Assembly: GCF_000617925.1 (NCBI RefSeq)
Contig: NZ_BAMT01000008.1
Coordinates: forward strand, 62,001-126,000
Origin: Methylobacillus glycogenes JCM 2850
GTDB taxonomy: Bacteria; Pseudomonadota; Gammaproteobacteria; Burkholderiales; Methylophilaceae
Direction of reading: 5' to 3'
Length of the DNA stretch: 64,000 nt
Positions 1 through 9,979 of the stretch are shown here, one piece after another (the stretch's first letter is position 1; each line of letters opens with the position of its first letter). The notes under the pieces are model-generated. The model searched no databases, had not been told where the DNA came from, and worked only from the letters and a program-made list of their open reading frames with translations. A program made the translations under genes and the position numbers.

Positions 1-948
1 AGACACCAGAATGGCGTACTCGCAGCCCTTTTCTATGCGGTCTTTATCCAGCTCCTTGAGAAAATCTTCATTCTTGTTTTTGCTGGCGGTTTTATCGCTC
101 TCGTTTTTCATTTCAAACATGATAGAGACAATTTCAGTGCCCGCTTCATCCACATCCCTGAAGATAAAATCGCCCTTGCTGCCGCTACGCGCGTCGTTGT
201 CTTTCTCAAAATAAGCGCGGGGGAAGGCGGTTGAGCGTATGCGATTGAATTCAATCTCGCAATGCTGCTCCAGGGTCTCGCCCACCATCTTGGTCGAGAG
301 TTTGGCTTTCAGGTCCTTGAGCCGCTCAATGGCATCATCTCTATCCCTGATCTGGGTTTCATATTTATCCTTGAGCGCTCTTTCAGCAAGCTGCTTTTCT
401 AGCTCGGCGCGGTTGAGGCCGCTCTTGAGCTCGTCGCGCTCCCTGGCCACCGTGGTTACGGCTTCATTGATGGCAAGCTTGCTGGCAACCTCAGCCGATT
501 GCAGCCTGGCCTTGAGCTCCTGAATTTCGGTATCTTTGGCCACTGCGGATTTTTGCAATTCGTTGGCCAGCCTGGCTTCCGCCAGATGCAATGCGGCCTG
601 ATTGTCTTTTCTGATCTGGGCAATTTCATTGGCCAGCACATCGCGTTCTTTTTCCACACTACTCAGCGCCTGCGCCAGTGCCAGCTTGCCTTCAACCTCG
701 CTCGCATTCAGTGTGGCCTGCAGTTGCTGAATTTCAGCATCCTTGGCGGCGGCAATTTTTTGCAGCTCGTTGGAGACCCTGGCTTTTTCCAGTTCAACTG
801 CGGTTTTTTTCTCCTGTTCCGCCAAGGCCAGCCTGGCTTCCAGTTGCTCATCAAAATCCTTGTTTCTCACCTGGGTCAGAATATCGGCATAGCCAGACTC
901 GTCGATCTTGAACGCTTTGCCGCAATGCGGGCAACTGATGTCATGCAT
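1..948 (-). CDS. DUF2130-type coiled-coil protein (C-terminus beyond window edge)
   Basis: The reverse strand reads open from an ATG at 948 to the first base, 316 codons without a stop, so the gene is cut by the window edge. The N-terminus begins MHDISCPHCGKAF, a small CxxC zinc-ribbon-like motif. It is followed by about 190 residues of Ala/Glu/Lys/Leu-rich heptad sequence typical of a long coiled coil, containing two similar segments around LANELQKSAVAKD. After that comes a conserved globular part with GDFIFR, FEMKNE and GCEYAILVS, which resembles the nuclease-like fold of DUF2130 proteins. That family has no settled function. A GAGAG stretch lies about 7 bases before the ATG. The gene is divergent from kdpF, so the 185 bp between them probably carries two promoters. 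The forward ORFs over this region are antisense shadows. Confidence 0.8.
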   Translation of the reverse strand, partial: MHDISCPHCGKAFKIDESGYADILTQVRNKDFDEQLEARLALAEQEKKTAVELEKARVSNELQKIAAAKDAEIQQLQATLNASEVEGKLALAQALSSVEKERDVLANEIAQIRKDNQAALHLAEARLANELQKSAVAKDTEIQELKARLQSAEVASKLAINEAVTTVARERDELKSGLNRAELEKQLAERALKDKYETQIRDRDDAIERLKDLKAKLSTKMVGETLEQHCEIEFNRIRSTAFPRAYFEKDNDARSGSKGDFIFRDVDEAGTEIVSIMFEMKNESDKTASKNKNEDFLKELDKDRIEKGCEYAILVS

Positions 949-1018
949 GTTGATACTCTCTCGAATTAATCTGTGACTGATCTGATAAATTTTACTGAAA
1001 ATTTATCGTTTAGAAGTT

Positions 1019-1034
1019 TTTATACTTTTTTTAC
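1019..1034 (+). promoter_or_regulatory. KdpE-binding box upstream of kdpF
   Basis: TTTATACTTTTTTTAC lies 100 bp before kdpF. From memory, this matches the core of the Escherichia coli KdpE site at the kdpFABC promoter (TTTATACTTTTTTTACA...). The locus encodes its own KdpD/KdpE, so autoregulated low-K+ induction is the natural reading. The match is seen in sequence; KdpE binding here is inference. Confidence 0.7.
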
Positions 1035-1093
1035 GCCGCACACCCCACTCCTTACAGCATCTTTATCTGCCCATCATTACGCTGCTCAATCAG

Positions 1094-1110
1094 GCACCCG
1101 CACTGGGTGC
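1094..1110 (+). other. Leader hairpin between KdpE box and kdpF
   Basis: GCACCC and GGGTGC form a perfect 6-bp stem with a GCACT loop, about 10 bp before the GAGGGG ribosome-binding site of kdpF. No T-run follows, so it does not look like a terminator. It could be an mRNA leader structure or part of an operator. Confidence 0.35.
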
Positions 1111-1133
1111 AGCTTGAATTGAGGGGTAATCAA

Positions 1134-1223
1134 ATGAACATCTTATATGCAATCAGCGGCCTGATTGCACTTGGCCTGATGGCCTATCTGCTGTTGGCTT
1201 TATGCCAGCCGGAGCGCTTCTGA
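1134..1223 (+). CDS. kdpF: K+-transporting ATPase KdpF subunit
   Basis: This 29-residue ORF reads MNILYAISGLIALGLMAYLL followed by LALCQPERF. It is one transmembrane helix ending in the P-E-K/R-F tail characteristic of KdpF, a small peptide that stabilises the KdpABC complex in the inner membrane. The family is 25-30 residues long, so the gene is full length. A GAGGGG ribosome-binding site sits 8 bases upstream. The stop codon overlaps the kdpA start (TGATG), which indicates translational coupling and marks the first gene of the kdp operon. Confidence 0.9.
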   Translation: MNILYAISGLIALGLMAYLLLALCQPERF

Positions 1224-3099
1224 TGACGGTCAATGCGCTGCTGCAGTTTGGACTTTTTATCATCGTGCTGTTGTTGCTCACCAAGCCTGTGGGGCACTAC
1301 ATCCACCTTGCCATGCAGGGTAAGCTGCCCTGGCTCAGCACACTAGTGCGCCCGCTTGAAAACCTCATCTACAAACTTGCAGGCATCAACCCGCAGCAAG
1401 AAAGCGGCTGGAAGCATTATGCCCTGGGCTTGCTGCTGTTCAACCTGCTAGGCTTGCTGGTGGTCTTTTTGTTACAGCAATGGCAAGCCTGGCTGCCTTT
1501 TAATCCGCAGCATTTTGCTGGCATTTCGCTGGATTCCTCTTTCAATACCGCGGTGAGTTTTGTTGCCAATACCAACTGGCAGGGCTATGCCGGTGAGTCC
1601 ACCATGAGTTATCTCACGCAAATGCTGGCATTGACGGTGCAAAACTTTCTTTCAGCCGCCACAGGCATTGCCGTGGTCATTGCGTTGATTCGTGGCTTTG
1701 TGCGCCACTCGGCGCAGACCATAGGCAATTTCTGGGTAGATGTCACGCGCATTACGCTTTATATCCTGCTGCCACTATCGCTGTTGCTGGCCACGGCCTT
1801 GATGAGCCAGGGGGTAATACAGAACTTCAGCCCTTATCAATCTGTGCACACGCTAGAGACTAGCCACTACCAGCAGCCTATGCTGGATGAAAGCGGCGCC
1901 GTGATCAAGGATGCCAGCGGCAATGCGCTCACCCAGGCGGCCACCAGCATCACACAGCAAATCGCCATGGGCCAGTGGCCTCGCAGGAAGCCATCAAGTT
2001 ACTCGGCACTAACGGTGGCGGCTTTTTCAATGCCAACTCCGCACACCCTTACGAAAACCCCACGCCATTGAGCAACTTCTTGCAGATGCTGGCGATTTTC
2101 CTCATCCCTGCGGCGCTGTGCTACACCTTTGGCCTGATGCTGGGTGACCGCAGGCAAGGCTGGGCGATATTTGCCGCCATGGGTATTTTGTTTGTGCTGA
2201 TGGCCAGCGTGGTCATCAGCGCCGAGCAGGCGGGCACGCCCTTGCTAGCCAGTGCAGGCCTGGATCAGACTGCCTCGCCACTACAGGCAGGCGGCAATAT
2301 GGAAGGCAAGGAAACCCGCTTTGGCATCGTCAATTCTGCGCTGTTTGCCACGGTGACTACGGCCGCCTCTTGCGGGGCGGTGAATGCCATGCATGACTCG
2401 CTCACGCCTATAGGCGGGCTGGTACCCATGTGGCTGATGCAGCTGGGCGAGGTGGTATTTGGCGGGGTAGGCTCTGGCCTTTACGGCATGCTGGTGTACG
2501 CGATTATTGCCGTGTTTGTGGCGGGCTTGATGATAGGCCGCACGCCTGAATACTTGGGCAAAAAAATCGAGATTCTCGAGATGAAAATGTCGGCGCTGAT
2601 TCTGCTGGTGACCCCCATGCTGGTGTTGCTGGGCACCGCCGTTGCCGTGCTGCTCAGCGCAGGCGTGGCAGGCATTGCCAACCCGGGGGCGCATGGTTAT
2701 AGCGAAATCCTCTATGCCTTCTCATCCGCCGCCAATAACAACGGCAGCGCCTTTGCCGGGCTATCTGCCAATACGCCGTTTTACAACACCATGCTGGCCG
2801 TGGCCATGTGGCTGGGGCGTTTTGCCATCATTATCCCGGTGCTGGCCATTGCAGGCTCACTGGCCGCCAAAAAGCGTATTGCCGCCCATGCAGGCACCCT
2901 GCCCACCCACGGCCCGCTGTTTGTCACGCTGCTGATAGGCGCTGTTGTGCTGGTGGGGGCGCTGACCTTTGTGCCTGCATTGGCGCTGGGGCCAGTTGTT
3001 GAACATATAACTGCTCAACAAGTTGATACCGAGCACGTAACTGCGCAACAAGTTGATACCAGGCAAGTCGCTGCGCCAGCCCCCTCTACTGCCCAATAA
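1223..3099 (+). CDS. kdpA: K+-transporting ATPase subunit KdpA (frameshifted in this sequence)
   Basis: KdpA is the K+-selective, channel-like membrane subunit of the KdpFABC pump. The ATG at 1223 overlaps the kdpF stop. The reading frame ([12 protein letters not shown]...) runs to about 1972 and then shifts by the equivalent of one missing base. The next frame continues [29 protein letters not shown], the highly conserved KdpA selectivity-filter region. The expected text at the break is MGPVASQ, which would need CCC where the sequence has CC. The joined protein is about 625 residues with many hydrophobic helices, somewhat longer than the usual 557-580. The excess is at the C-terminus, which ends in a repeated HxTAQQVDT motif. 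Because both halves are intact and conserved, a sequence error is more likely than a dead gene. Confidence 0.88.
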
Positions 3100-3125
3100 A
3101 GCCCACCATGTTCAGGAAACCTTTT

Positions 3126-5195
3126 ATGCAGCCTTCATCCGCATCTTCATCGCTAGGGTCGCGCTTTATCCTGCGTGCCCTGGTGCAGTCTTTGTTAAAA
3201 CTCTCGCCGCGTGTGCAGTGGCGTAACCCGGTGATGTTTGTGGTGTACATAGGCAGCCTGCTCACCAGCGTGCTGCTGCTGTTGCCGCAGGCAGAGCAGA
3301 GCGCCATGCCCATAGGCTTTACCTGGGCCATTACGCTGTGGCTATGGTTTACGCTGCTGTTTGCCAATTTCTCTGAAGCCCTGGCAGAAGGCCGCAGCCA
3401 GGCCCAGGCCGCCAGCCTGAAAAACGCTAGAAAGAATATCTCAGCCAAAAAGCTGGCCTCGGCCTCGCGCCACGCTGCGCTGACATTGGTGGATAGTCTC
3501 AGCCTGCGCCGGGGTGATCTGGTGCTGGTAGAGGCGGGCGATAGCATCCCCTCCGATGGCGAAGTGATTGAAGGCATTGCCGCCGTCAATGAAGCGGCGA
3601 TTACCGGGGAATCTGCCCCGGTGATTCGCGAGGCTGGCGGTGACTTCAGTGCTGTTACTGGCGGCACGCAGGTGCTGTCAGACTGGATCATCATGCGCGT
3701 CAGTGCCAATGCGGGCGAGACCTTTCTCGATCGCATGATTGCCATGGTAGAAGGTGCCAAGCGGCAAAAAACCCCCAATGAAATGGCACTCACCATTTTA
3801 TTGGTGGCCCTCACCCTGATCTTTCTGCTGGTCACCGCCAGTCTGCTGCCCTTCTCCATATTCAGCGTGCAGGCTGCGGGCGCGGGCGCCCCTGTCAGCA
3901 TACTGGTGCTGGTGGCGCTGCTGGTCTGTTTAATCCCCACCACCATTGCAGGCCTGCTGTCTGCCATAGGTGTTGCAGGCATGAACCGCATGATGCAGGC
4001 CAATGTGATTGCCACCTCGGGCCGGGCGGTAGAGGCGGCGGGTGATGTGGATGTCTTGCTGCTCGACAAAACTGGCACCATCACCCTGGGCAATCGTCAG
4101 GCCTCGGCTTTCTTTGCCGCTGAGGGGGTAGACCTGGCCACGCTGGCCGATGTGGCCCAGCTTTCCTCGCTGGCGGATGAAACGCCTGAGGGCCGCAGCA
4201 TTGTGGTGTTTGCCAAGAATGAATACGGCTTGCGTGAGCGCAGCATGAAAAAGCTGGGTGCGGTGTTTGTGCCATTTAGCGCGCAAACGCGCATGAGCGG
4301 TATAGACATAGGCGAGCGCAAGATCCGCAAGGGTGCGGCCTCGGCCATACGTGCCTGGGTAGAATCGCAGGGCGGTGCATTCAGCGCGCAAATGGCTGCC
4401 AGCATAGATGACATTGCCAGGCGCGGCAGTACGCCGCTGGTCGTGGCCGATGATGCCAAGGTCATGGGCGTGATTGAGCTCAAGGATATCGTCAAGGGTG
4501 GCATCAAGGAGCGCTTTGCCGCGCTGCGCGAGATGGGCATCAAGACCATCATGATTACCGGGGACAATCGCCTCACCGCCGCCGCGATTGCCGCCGAGGC
4601 CGGGGTGGATGATTACCTGGCTGAAGCCACACCCGAGGCCAAGCTGGCATTGATTCGGCAGTATCAGGCCCAGGGCAGGCTGGTCGCCATGACAGGCGAT
4701 GGCAGCAATGACGCCCCGGCGCTGGCCCAAGCCGATGTGGCGGTGGCCATGAACACAGGCACCCAGGCCGCCAAGGAAGCCAGCAATATGGTCGATCTGG
4801 ACTCCAACCCCACCAAGCTCATCGAGATCGTCGAGATAGGCAAACAAATGCTGATGACGCGCGGCGCGCTCACCACCTTCAGCATTGCCAACGATATTGC
4901 CAAGTTCTTTGCCATTATCCCGGCGGCCTTTGTTAGCACTTACCCCCAGCTAGGCGTGCTCAATGTCATGCAGCTTTCCAGCCCCAATGCCGCCATTCTC
5001 TCTGCCGTGATTTTTAACGCCCTAGTGATTGTGGTGCTGATTCCGCTGGCGCTGGATGGCGTGACCTATAGAGCCATGGGCGCTGCTGCACTGCTGCGCC
5101 GCAATCTGCTGGTCTACGGCCTGGGCGGCATTATCGCGCCTTTTGTCGGCATCAAGCTGATCGACATGTTCCTGCAATTACTGGGACTGGTGTAA
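3126..5195 (+). CDS. kdpB: K+-transporting P-type ATPase KdpB subunit
   Basis: KdpB hydrolyses ATP to drive K+ uptake through KdpA. From ATG 3126 it is 689 residues, close to the usual 680-690. The signature DKTGTIT has its phosphorylated Asp near residue 314; TGES is the dephosphorylation loop, and [11 protein letters not shown] is the hinge motif. The N-terminus carries QWRNPVMF, conserved at this place in KdpB. An in-frame ATG at 3108 is possible, but 3126 has an AGGAAA ribosome-binding site at 3114-3119 and gives the family's usual N-terminal length. The gene follows kdpA by about 25 bp in the same operon. Long reverse-strand ORFs over it are shadows. Confidence 0.96.
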   Translation: MQPSSASSSLGSRFILRALVQSLLKLSPRVQWRNPVMFVVYIGSLLTSVLLLLPQAEQSAMPIGFTWAITLWLWFTLLFANFSEALAEGRSQAQAASLKNARKNISAKKLASASRHAALTLVDSLSLRRGDLVLVEAGDSIPSDGEVIEGIAAVNEAAITGESAPVIREAGGDFSAVTGGTQVLSDWIIMRVSANAGETFLDRMIAMVEGAKRQKTPNEMALTILLVALTLIFLLVTASLLPFSIFSVQAAGAGAPVSILVLVALLVCLIPTTIAGLLSAIGVAGMNRMMQANVIATSGRAVEAAGDVDVLLLDKTGTITLGNRQASAFFAAEGVDLATLADVAQLSSLADETPEGRSIVVFAKNEYGLRERSMKKLGAVFVPFSAQTRMSGIDIGERKIRKGAASAIRAWVESQGGAFSAQMAASIDDIARRGSTPLVVADDAKVMGVIELKDIVKGGIKERFAALREMGIKTIMITGDNRLTAAAIAAEAGVDDYLAEATPEAKLALIRQYQAQGRLVAMTGDGSNDAPALAQADVAVAMNTGTQAAKEASNMVDLDSNPTKLIEIVEIGKQMLMTRGALTTFSIANDIAKFFAIIPAAFVSTYPQLGVLNVMQLSSPNAAILSAVIFNALVIVVLIPLALDGVTYRAMGAAALLRRNLLVYGLGGIIAPFVGIKLIDMFLQLLGLV

Positions 5196-5232
5196 GCCAT
5201 TTTCACAAGCTCAATTACCCGGAGTATCCATC

Positions 5233-5844
5233 ATGAAAGCCTTAATACGTCCCGCACTCATTGTGTTTGCCGCCCTCACCCTGTTTACCGGGACTTTTTA
5301 CCCGGCTGTGGTCTATGGCATAGGTCAGGCCTTGTTCTCGCAGCAAGCTGCAGGCTCGCTGCTTAAATCCGGCGATCACACCATAGGCTCCAGCCTGATA
5401 GGGCAACACTTCAGCAGCCCGGGCTATTTCTGGGGCAGACCTTCTGCCACCAGCCCCATGCCTTATAACGCCGCCGCCTCATCTGGCTCCAACCTTGGCC
5501 CGCTCAACCCGGCACTGGCCGAGGCGATCGCCAGCCGCAAAGCCGCCTTGCTGGCGCTAGACCCAGGCAACACCCTGCCTATCCCGGTAGATCTGGTCAC
5601 AGCCTCCGCCAGCGGGCTGGACCCGGAAATCAGCCCGGCGGCGGCGCTGTATCAGGTGGATAGAGTGGCGCAAGCCAGGGGCTTGAAAGAAACCCAGCTC
5701 TTGGCGCTGATACAAAGCCATACCCAGGGCCGCCAGTGGGGCTTGCTGGGTGAGCCACGCGTCAATGTGCTGGCCTTGAATCTGGCACTGGATCAATTGG
5801 CGGCCCAGCCAGCAATGCCCAGCAGAGATGGCATTGAGCAATAG
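5233..5844 (+). CDS. kdpC: K+-transporting ATPase KdpC subunit
   Basis: KdpC is the single-span accessory subunit that assembles the KdpFABC complex. This 203-residue protein has an N-terminal membrane helix (residues about 8-30, [20 protein letters not shown]). It then shows the conserved periplasmic part with [19 protein letters not shown], the SSGSNLGP segment and the C-terminal [15 protein letters not shown] block. The start has a CCGGAG ribosome-binding site about 8 bases upstream. It lies 37 bp after kdpB. Length is slightly above the usual 190 residues because of a short polar C-terminal tail. Confidence 0.95.
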   Translation: MKALIRPALIVFAALTLFTGTFYPAVVYGIGQALFSQQAAGSLLKSGDHTIGSSLIGQHFSSPGYFWGRPSATSPMPYNAAASSGSNLGPLNPALAEAIASRKAALLALDPGNTLPIPVDLVTASASGLDPEISPAAALYQVDRVAQARGLKETQLLALIQSHTQGRQWGLLGEPRVNVLALNLALDQLAAQPAMPSRDGIEQ

Positions 5845-5872
5845 GTCTGGAGAGTTGCCATGAATTCCCCTT

Positions 5873-5914
5873 TCTTGTGTGCACCCTCCTTGTGTGCACC
5901 CCCCCTTGTGTACG
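5873..5914 (+). repeat. 15-bp direct repeat, about 2.7 copies
   Basis: The unit CCTTGTGTGCACCC(C/T) occurs nearly intact at about 5873 and 5888, and a third degenerate copy (CCTTGTGTACG) starts near 5904. It lies directly after kdpC, ahead of the unrecognised ORF. It could be slippage-prone sequence or a small operator array; nothing identifies a binding protein. Confidence 0.5.
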
Positions 5915-5944
5915 CTAGCGTTGACCCAAAGCACACCGATTTTG

Positions 5945-6418
5945 ATGCAGATGGTGATAGAGCAAGCGCATTTGACCATGCTGCGGCAGGCAATCCGACA
6001 GCGTTGCAGAATGGAGATTGAGATACTGCTGCTCAAGCCCTGCCTGGCTGGCAGGCTGAAGATAGGCTTTCTGGTCAGCCAGCACTTGATAGATACTGTG
6101 ATGGATACCATTATGCAAACACTGCCCGCCGCGCAATTTGGGCGTTACCATGAGGTTTCTGACCATGTACCCGCCCATGTACTCACCAAGCTTGAACAAG
6201 AACTTGCACAAGAATACTCACAGGCATATTCACCTAATGACCCATCCACCATGCAACATGCGCACACTTGCCCGGTGTGCCAGCGGCTGCATCAGGTAAA
6301 TGCCGCCATGCATGCGCTCAGCTATGGCAAGCCTTACACCTGTAGCCTAGCCTGCGAATTGAAACGCAGGCAGCACTGGTGGCATTTCAGCCCGGCCCCA
6401 GCATGGAATAAGCGCTGA
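5945..6418 (+). CDS. Uncharacterised protein encoded between kdpC and kdpD
   Basis: I do not recognise this protein. The forward frame ends at 6418, two bases before the kdpD start, so it sits inside the kdp operon. Codon use in this frame (ATA-GGC, AGG-CTG, G/C third positions) matches the neighbouring genes, which supports it over other frames. Residues near the C-terminus read CPVCQRLHQVNAAMHALSY and, soon after, YTCSLACELKRR. That Cx2C...Cx3C arrangement could bind a metal. The middle is predicted helical. The start is uncertain: ATGs occur at 5945 and 5951 with only a weak AAAG upstream, and the frame stays open back to 5879 through the direct repeats. A short competing frame begins at ATG 5860 with a good GGAGAG site but overlaps most of the repeats. 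No function is proposed. Confidence 0.5.
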   Translation: MQMVIEQAHLTMLRQAIRQRCRMEIEILLLKPCLAGRLKIGFLVSQHLIDTVMDTIMQTLPAAQFGRYHEVSDHVPAHVLTKLEQELAQEYSQAYSPNDPSTMQHAHTCPVCQRLHQVNAAMHALSYGKPYTCSLACELKRRQHWWHFSPAPAWNKR

Positions 6419-6419
6419 G

Positions 6420-9223
6420 ATGCACACACCACGCCCAGACCCCGACAAGTTGCTGGAGCAAATCCAGCGCGAGGAAAGCCACGGCAAGCTCAAGCTGTTT
6501 TTTGGTGCCTGTGCCGGGGTAGGTAAAACCTTTGCCATGCTCAATGCCGCCCAGGCGCAACAACAGCAAGGCAGGCATGTGGTGATAGGAGTGGTGGAAA
6601 CCCATGGCCGTGCCGAGACCCAGGCACAACTGGGCGATTTGCCACAACTGGCGCTGAGAGAAGTGGATTACAGAAAGCGCAAGCTGCGCGAGTTTGATCT
6701 GGATGCCGCGCTGGCGCTGAAGCCAGACCTGATTCTGATTGATGAACTGGCGCATTCCAATGTTGAAGGCTCACGCCACCGCAAGCGCTGGCAGGATGTG
6801 GAAGAGCTGCTGCAGGCGGGCATAGATGTTTATTCCACGCTCAATGTGCAGCATCTGGAAAGCCTCAATGATGTGGTGGGGCAGATTACCGGCATACGCG
6901 TGGCCGAGCTGGTGCCGGATAAAGTCTTTGATCAGGCGGATGAAGTGATACTGGTAGACCTGCCCGCTGAAGACCTGTTGCAGCGCATGAAAGAAGGCAA
7001 GGTTTACCTGGCGCCGCAAGCGGAAAAAGCCAAGGCCAATTTCTTTCGCAAGGGTAATCTGATTGCGCTGCGCGAGCTGGCTTTGCGCAGAACCGCAGAC
7101 CGCGTGGATGAACAGATGCGCGCCTATCGCTCGGGCGCTGCCATCGCGCAGATCTGGCAGGCCAATGAAAGAATACTGCTGGGTGTAGATGCCCAGGATC
7201 AGGACAACGCGCTGATACATGCCGCCGCGCGCTTTGCCAATCTGACCAAGGCAGAATGGACTGCGGTTTATGTAGAAACCCCCAAACTGCAAAAGCGGGG
7301 TGCAGCGCATCAAGAAAACATCGCGCAGAAATTCAATCTGGTGCAGTCCTTGGGTGGCGGCAGCATTACCCTGCATGGCGATGATGTCAGCGCGGTGCTG
7401 CTGGAATACGCGCAAAGCCGCAATATCTCGCGCATTGTCGTGGGCAGGCGCTCAGGATCAAGTTCAAGCTATAGGCGCTGGCTGCGGCCAGGCGTGTGTG
7501 AGCGTCTGCTGCAAAATACGGCCAATATTGATATTCACGTGATTCCACGTGTCACCCAGCCTGTCACTCCCAGCAAACCTGCTGCCATGCGCATGGCGGG
7601 TGAAGCCCATTTCTCCAGACTCAAGCGCAAGGGCTATCTGTGGGCGATTGCCATCAGTGGCCTCACCTCGCTGGCGGCGGGGGCGGTGTTCAATTACTTT
7701 GAGCTTTCCAACATCATCATGCTCTATCTGCTGGGGGTGATGCTGATTGCCAACCGTTATGGGCGCGGGCCTGGCATTGCCGCCTCACTGCTCAGCGTGG
7801 TGTGTTTCGACTTTTTCTTTGTCCAGCCTGCATGGTCATTCTCGGTCTCGGATACGCAATTTCTGCTGACCTTTGCCATCATGCTCAGCGCCGCCCTGGT
7901 CATCAGCAACCTCACAGCCAGCCTCAAGCGGCAGGCCATGATTGCCAATCTGCGAGAACGCCGCAGCCAGGCCTTGTACGAAATGGGCAAGGAGCTGGCC
8001 GCCGCCATGACCATCACCCATATTGCCGAAGTCAGTATTCACCATCTTTCCGGTTTGTTTGGTGCCAAGATTGCCATTCTGGTGGCAGATATGGACGACA
8101 AGCTGCATGGCTCAGATGCTGTGGACTATCAGGTACATGGCAGGCAGATGGAAGGCCAGCTCAAGGCCTTTGATATTGCCATTGCGCAATGGACTTACGA
8201 CCATCAGGAGCAGGCTGGCCTGGGCACTCAGACCCTGCCCTCCAGCACCGTGCTTTATGTGCCGCTCAAGGCCCCCATGCGTACGCGCGGTGTGCTGGCC
8301 ATTGCACCTCTGGCATCAGATAGCCGCTTTGATATAGAACAAAGACAATTGCTGGATACCTTTGCCGCGCAGATAGGCCTGGCGCTGGAGCGCAAGCATT
8401 ATGTAGAAGTGGCCAGGGATGCGCTGATTTCCATGGAATCGGAGCGCCTGCGCAATTCCCTGCTCAGTGCCATTTCGCATGATCTGCGCACGCCGATTGC
8501 GGTGCAGCTCAGCATAATCGAGCGCCTGAAACAACAGATGCCCTCCACCCAAGACAACACGCTACTGGAAGACCTGGCCAGCCAGACTTTCCATATGAAT
8601 CAGCTGGTGATCAACTTGCTGGATATGGCCAGGCTGCAAGCGGGCAATGTCACGCTTAATCGGCAATGGCAATCGCTGGAAGAAGTAGTAGGCAGTGCCT
8701 TGCGCGCCATGCAACCCGCCACCCAGCACCACCAGCTCAGCACGCATATTCCGCCTGATTTGCCATTGATACGTTATGACGCCTTGCTGCTGGAGCGTGT
8801 GCTCTGCAACCTGCTGGACAATGCCATCAAATACTCCAGGCCTGCTAGCAGGATACATCTGGCGGCCAGCTGCAAGGTGCAGAAATCTGGGTATCGCTGA
8901 GCGATCAGGGCCAGGGTATTCCGCTCGAAAACCAGCAGCGCCTGTTTGAGAAATTCAACCGTGGCGATAAGGAATCAGACAAACCCGGCGTAGGGCTGGG
9001 ATTATCCATCTGCAAGAACATTATTCAGGCCCACCATGGCAAAATCTGGATTGCACAACCTGACGCAGAGATTGGCATAGAGATTGGCCCAGAGATTGAC
9101 AAACCCAAGCTAGACCGAGCCAAGACAGACCAAGATGACATGAGTCAGGCTGGTTTCAGCACGGTCATCACCTTCTCTCTACCCGTAGATCAGGCTCCCT
9201 CAATGAAAGACCTAGCCCCATGA
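6420..9223 (+). CDS. kdpD: Sensor histidine kinase KdpD (frameshifted in this sequence)
   Basis: KdpD is the membrane sensor that phosphorylates KdpE under K+ limitation or osmotic stress. The N-terminal KdpD domain has GACAGVGKT at residues 29-37 and LILIDELAHSN. Next come a universal-stress-like domain, a four-helix membrane block (about residues 405-500), a GAF-like region and the dimerisation box SAISHDLRTP with His687. The ATPase N-box NLLDNAIKYS is in the first frame. One base appears lost near 8870-8880. The next frame supplies DQGQGIP, FEKFNRGDK and GVGLGLSICKNIIQ, ending at TGA 9223, which overlaps kdpE as ATGA. The joined protein is about 934 residues versus about 890 usually. The excess includes a Glu/Ile/Asp-rich insert with EIGIEIGPEIDK just before the last strand. 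Confidence 0.9.
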
Positions 9224-9927
9224 GCAAGCTGGAACCCGCGATCAATATTCTGGTGGTGGAAGATGAAGCGCAAATCCGCAAATTTCTGCTGTTGGCGATA
9301 GAGGCCGAGGGCATGCATGCCTTTCCCGCAGAAACCGGGGCGCGTGGCCTGATAGAAGCGGCCACCCGCCAGCCGGATATCATCATCATGGATCTGGGCC
9401 TGCCAGATATGGATGGCGTGGAGGTGATACGCCAGATACGCGCCTGGAGTCAGGTGCCCATCATTGTGCTTTCTGCGCGTACGCAAGAGCACGAGAAAAT
9501 TGCAGCGCTGGATGCAGGCGCAGACGATTACCTGAGCAAGCCGTTTGGTGCCGGGGAATTGATGGCGCGTATCCGCGCCCAGTTGAGACGCCGCGCCACC
9601 AGCGCCGCCAGCAGCGATAGCGTGATCAGGTTTGGCAATATCCAGGTTGACCTGGGTAAACGGCTGATACACAAGGCGGAAGCGCAGGTGCAGCTCACCC
9701 CTACCGAATACCGCCTGTTGACGGTGCTGCTGCGTGAAGCCAACCGGGTGGTGACGCAGCGCCAGTTATTGAAAGAGGTGTGGGGGCCAAATGCCGTAGA
9801 AAGCAGCCATTATCTGCGTATCTATATGGGCCATCTGCGCAACAAACTGGAAGACAACCCCACCATGCCGCAGCACTTTATTACCGAACTGGGTGTGGGG
9901 TATCGTCTGCTGATTAATCCAGACTAG
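9220..9927 (+). CDS. kdpE: Response regulator KdpE
   Basis: KdpE is the OmpR-type transcription factor that activates kdpFABC. The 235-residue protein has a receiver domain (ILVVEDE acidic pocket, phospho-acceptor Asp58 in MDLGLPDMDG, Lys in YLSKPFGAGE). A winged-helix DNA-binding domain follows, with LTPTEYRLLTVLL and the recognition region around SSHYLRIYMGHLRNKLE. Length and layout are normal for the family. The start codon overlaps the kdpD stop by four bases. A KdpE-type box lies at 1019-1034. Confidence 0.96.
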   Translation: MSKLEPAINILVVEDEAQIRKFLLLAIEAEGMHAFPAETGARGLIEAATRQPDIIIMDLGLPDMDGVEVIRQIRAWSQVPIIVLSARTQEHEKIAALDAGADDYLSKPFGAGELMARIRAQLRRRATSAASSDSVIRFGNIQVDLGKRLIHKAEAQVQLTPTEYRLLTVLLREANRVVTQRQLLKEVWGPNAVESSHYLRIYMGHLRNKLEDNPTMPQHFITELGVGYRLLINPD

Positions 9928-9934
9928 GCTGTAG

Positions 9935-9971
9935 TTGCAGGCAGGTGCTGAATTGATGCAACTGCCTGCAA
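9935..9971. terminator. Bidirectional hairpin between kdpE and porin gene
   Basis: TTGCAGGCAG (9935-9944) and CTGCCTGCAA (9962-9971) form a perfect 10-bp stem with a 17-nt loop. It lies between the convergent ends of kdpE and the porin gene, and TTGTTT follows on the forward strand. Position suggests a shared terminator; the T-tract is weak. Confidence 0.55.
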
Positions 9972-9979
9972 TTGTTTCA

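Noticed and set aside
3086-4847. Long reverse-strand ORFs (335 and 305 residues) opposite kdpB
   Set aside because: They are antisense to a full-length, motif-complete KdpB and have low-complexity, Ser/Arg- or His/Gly-rich compositions with no family features.
5860-6019. A short forward ORF starting MNSPFLCAPS with a good ribosome-binding site after kdpC
   Set aside because: It is built from the direct repeats and overlaps the frame that shows this genome's codon use. It is kept only as an alternative to the 5945-6418 gene.
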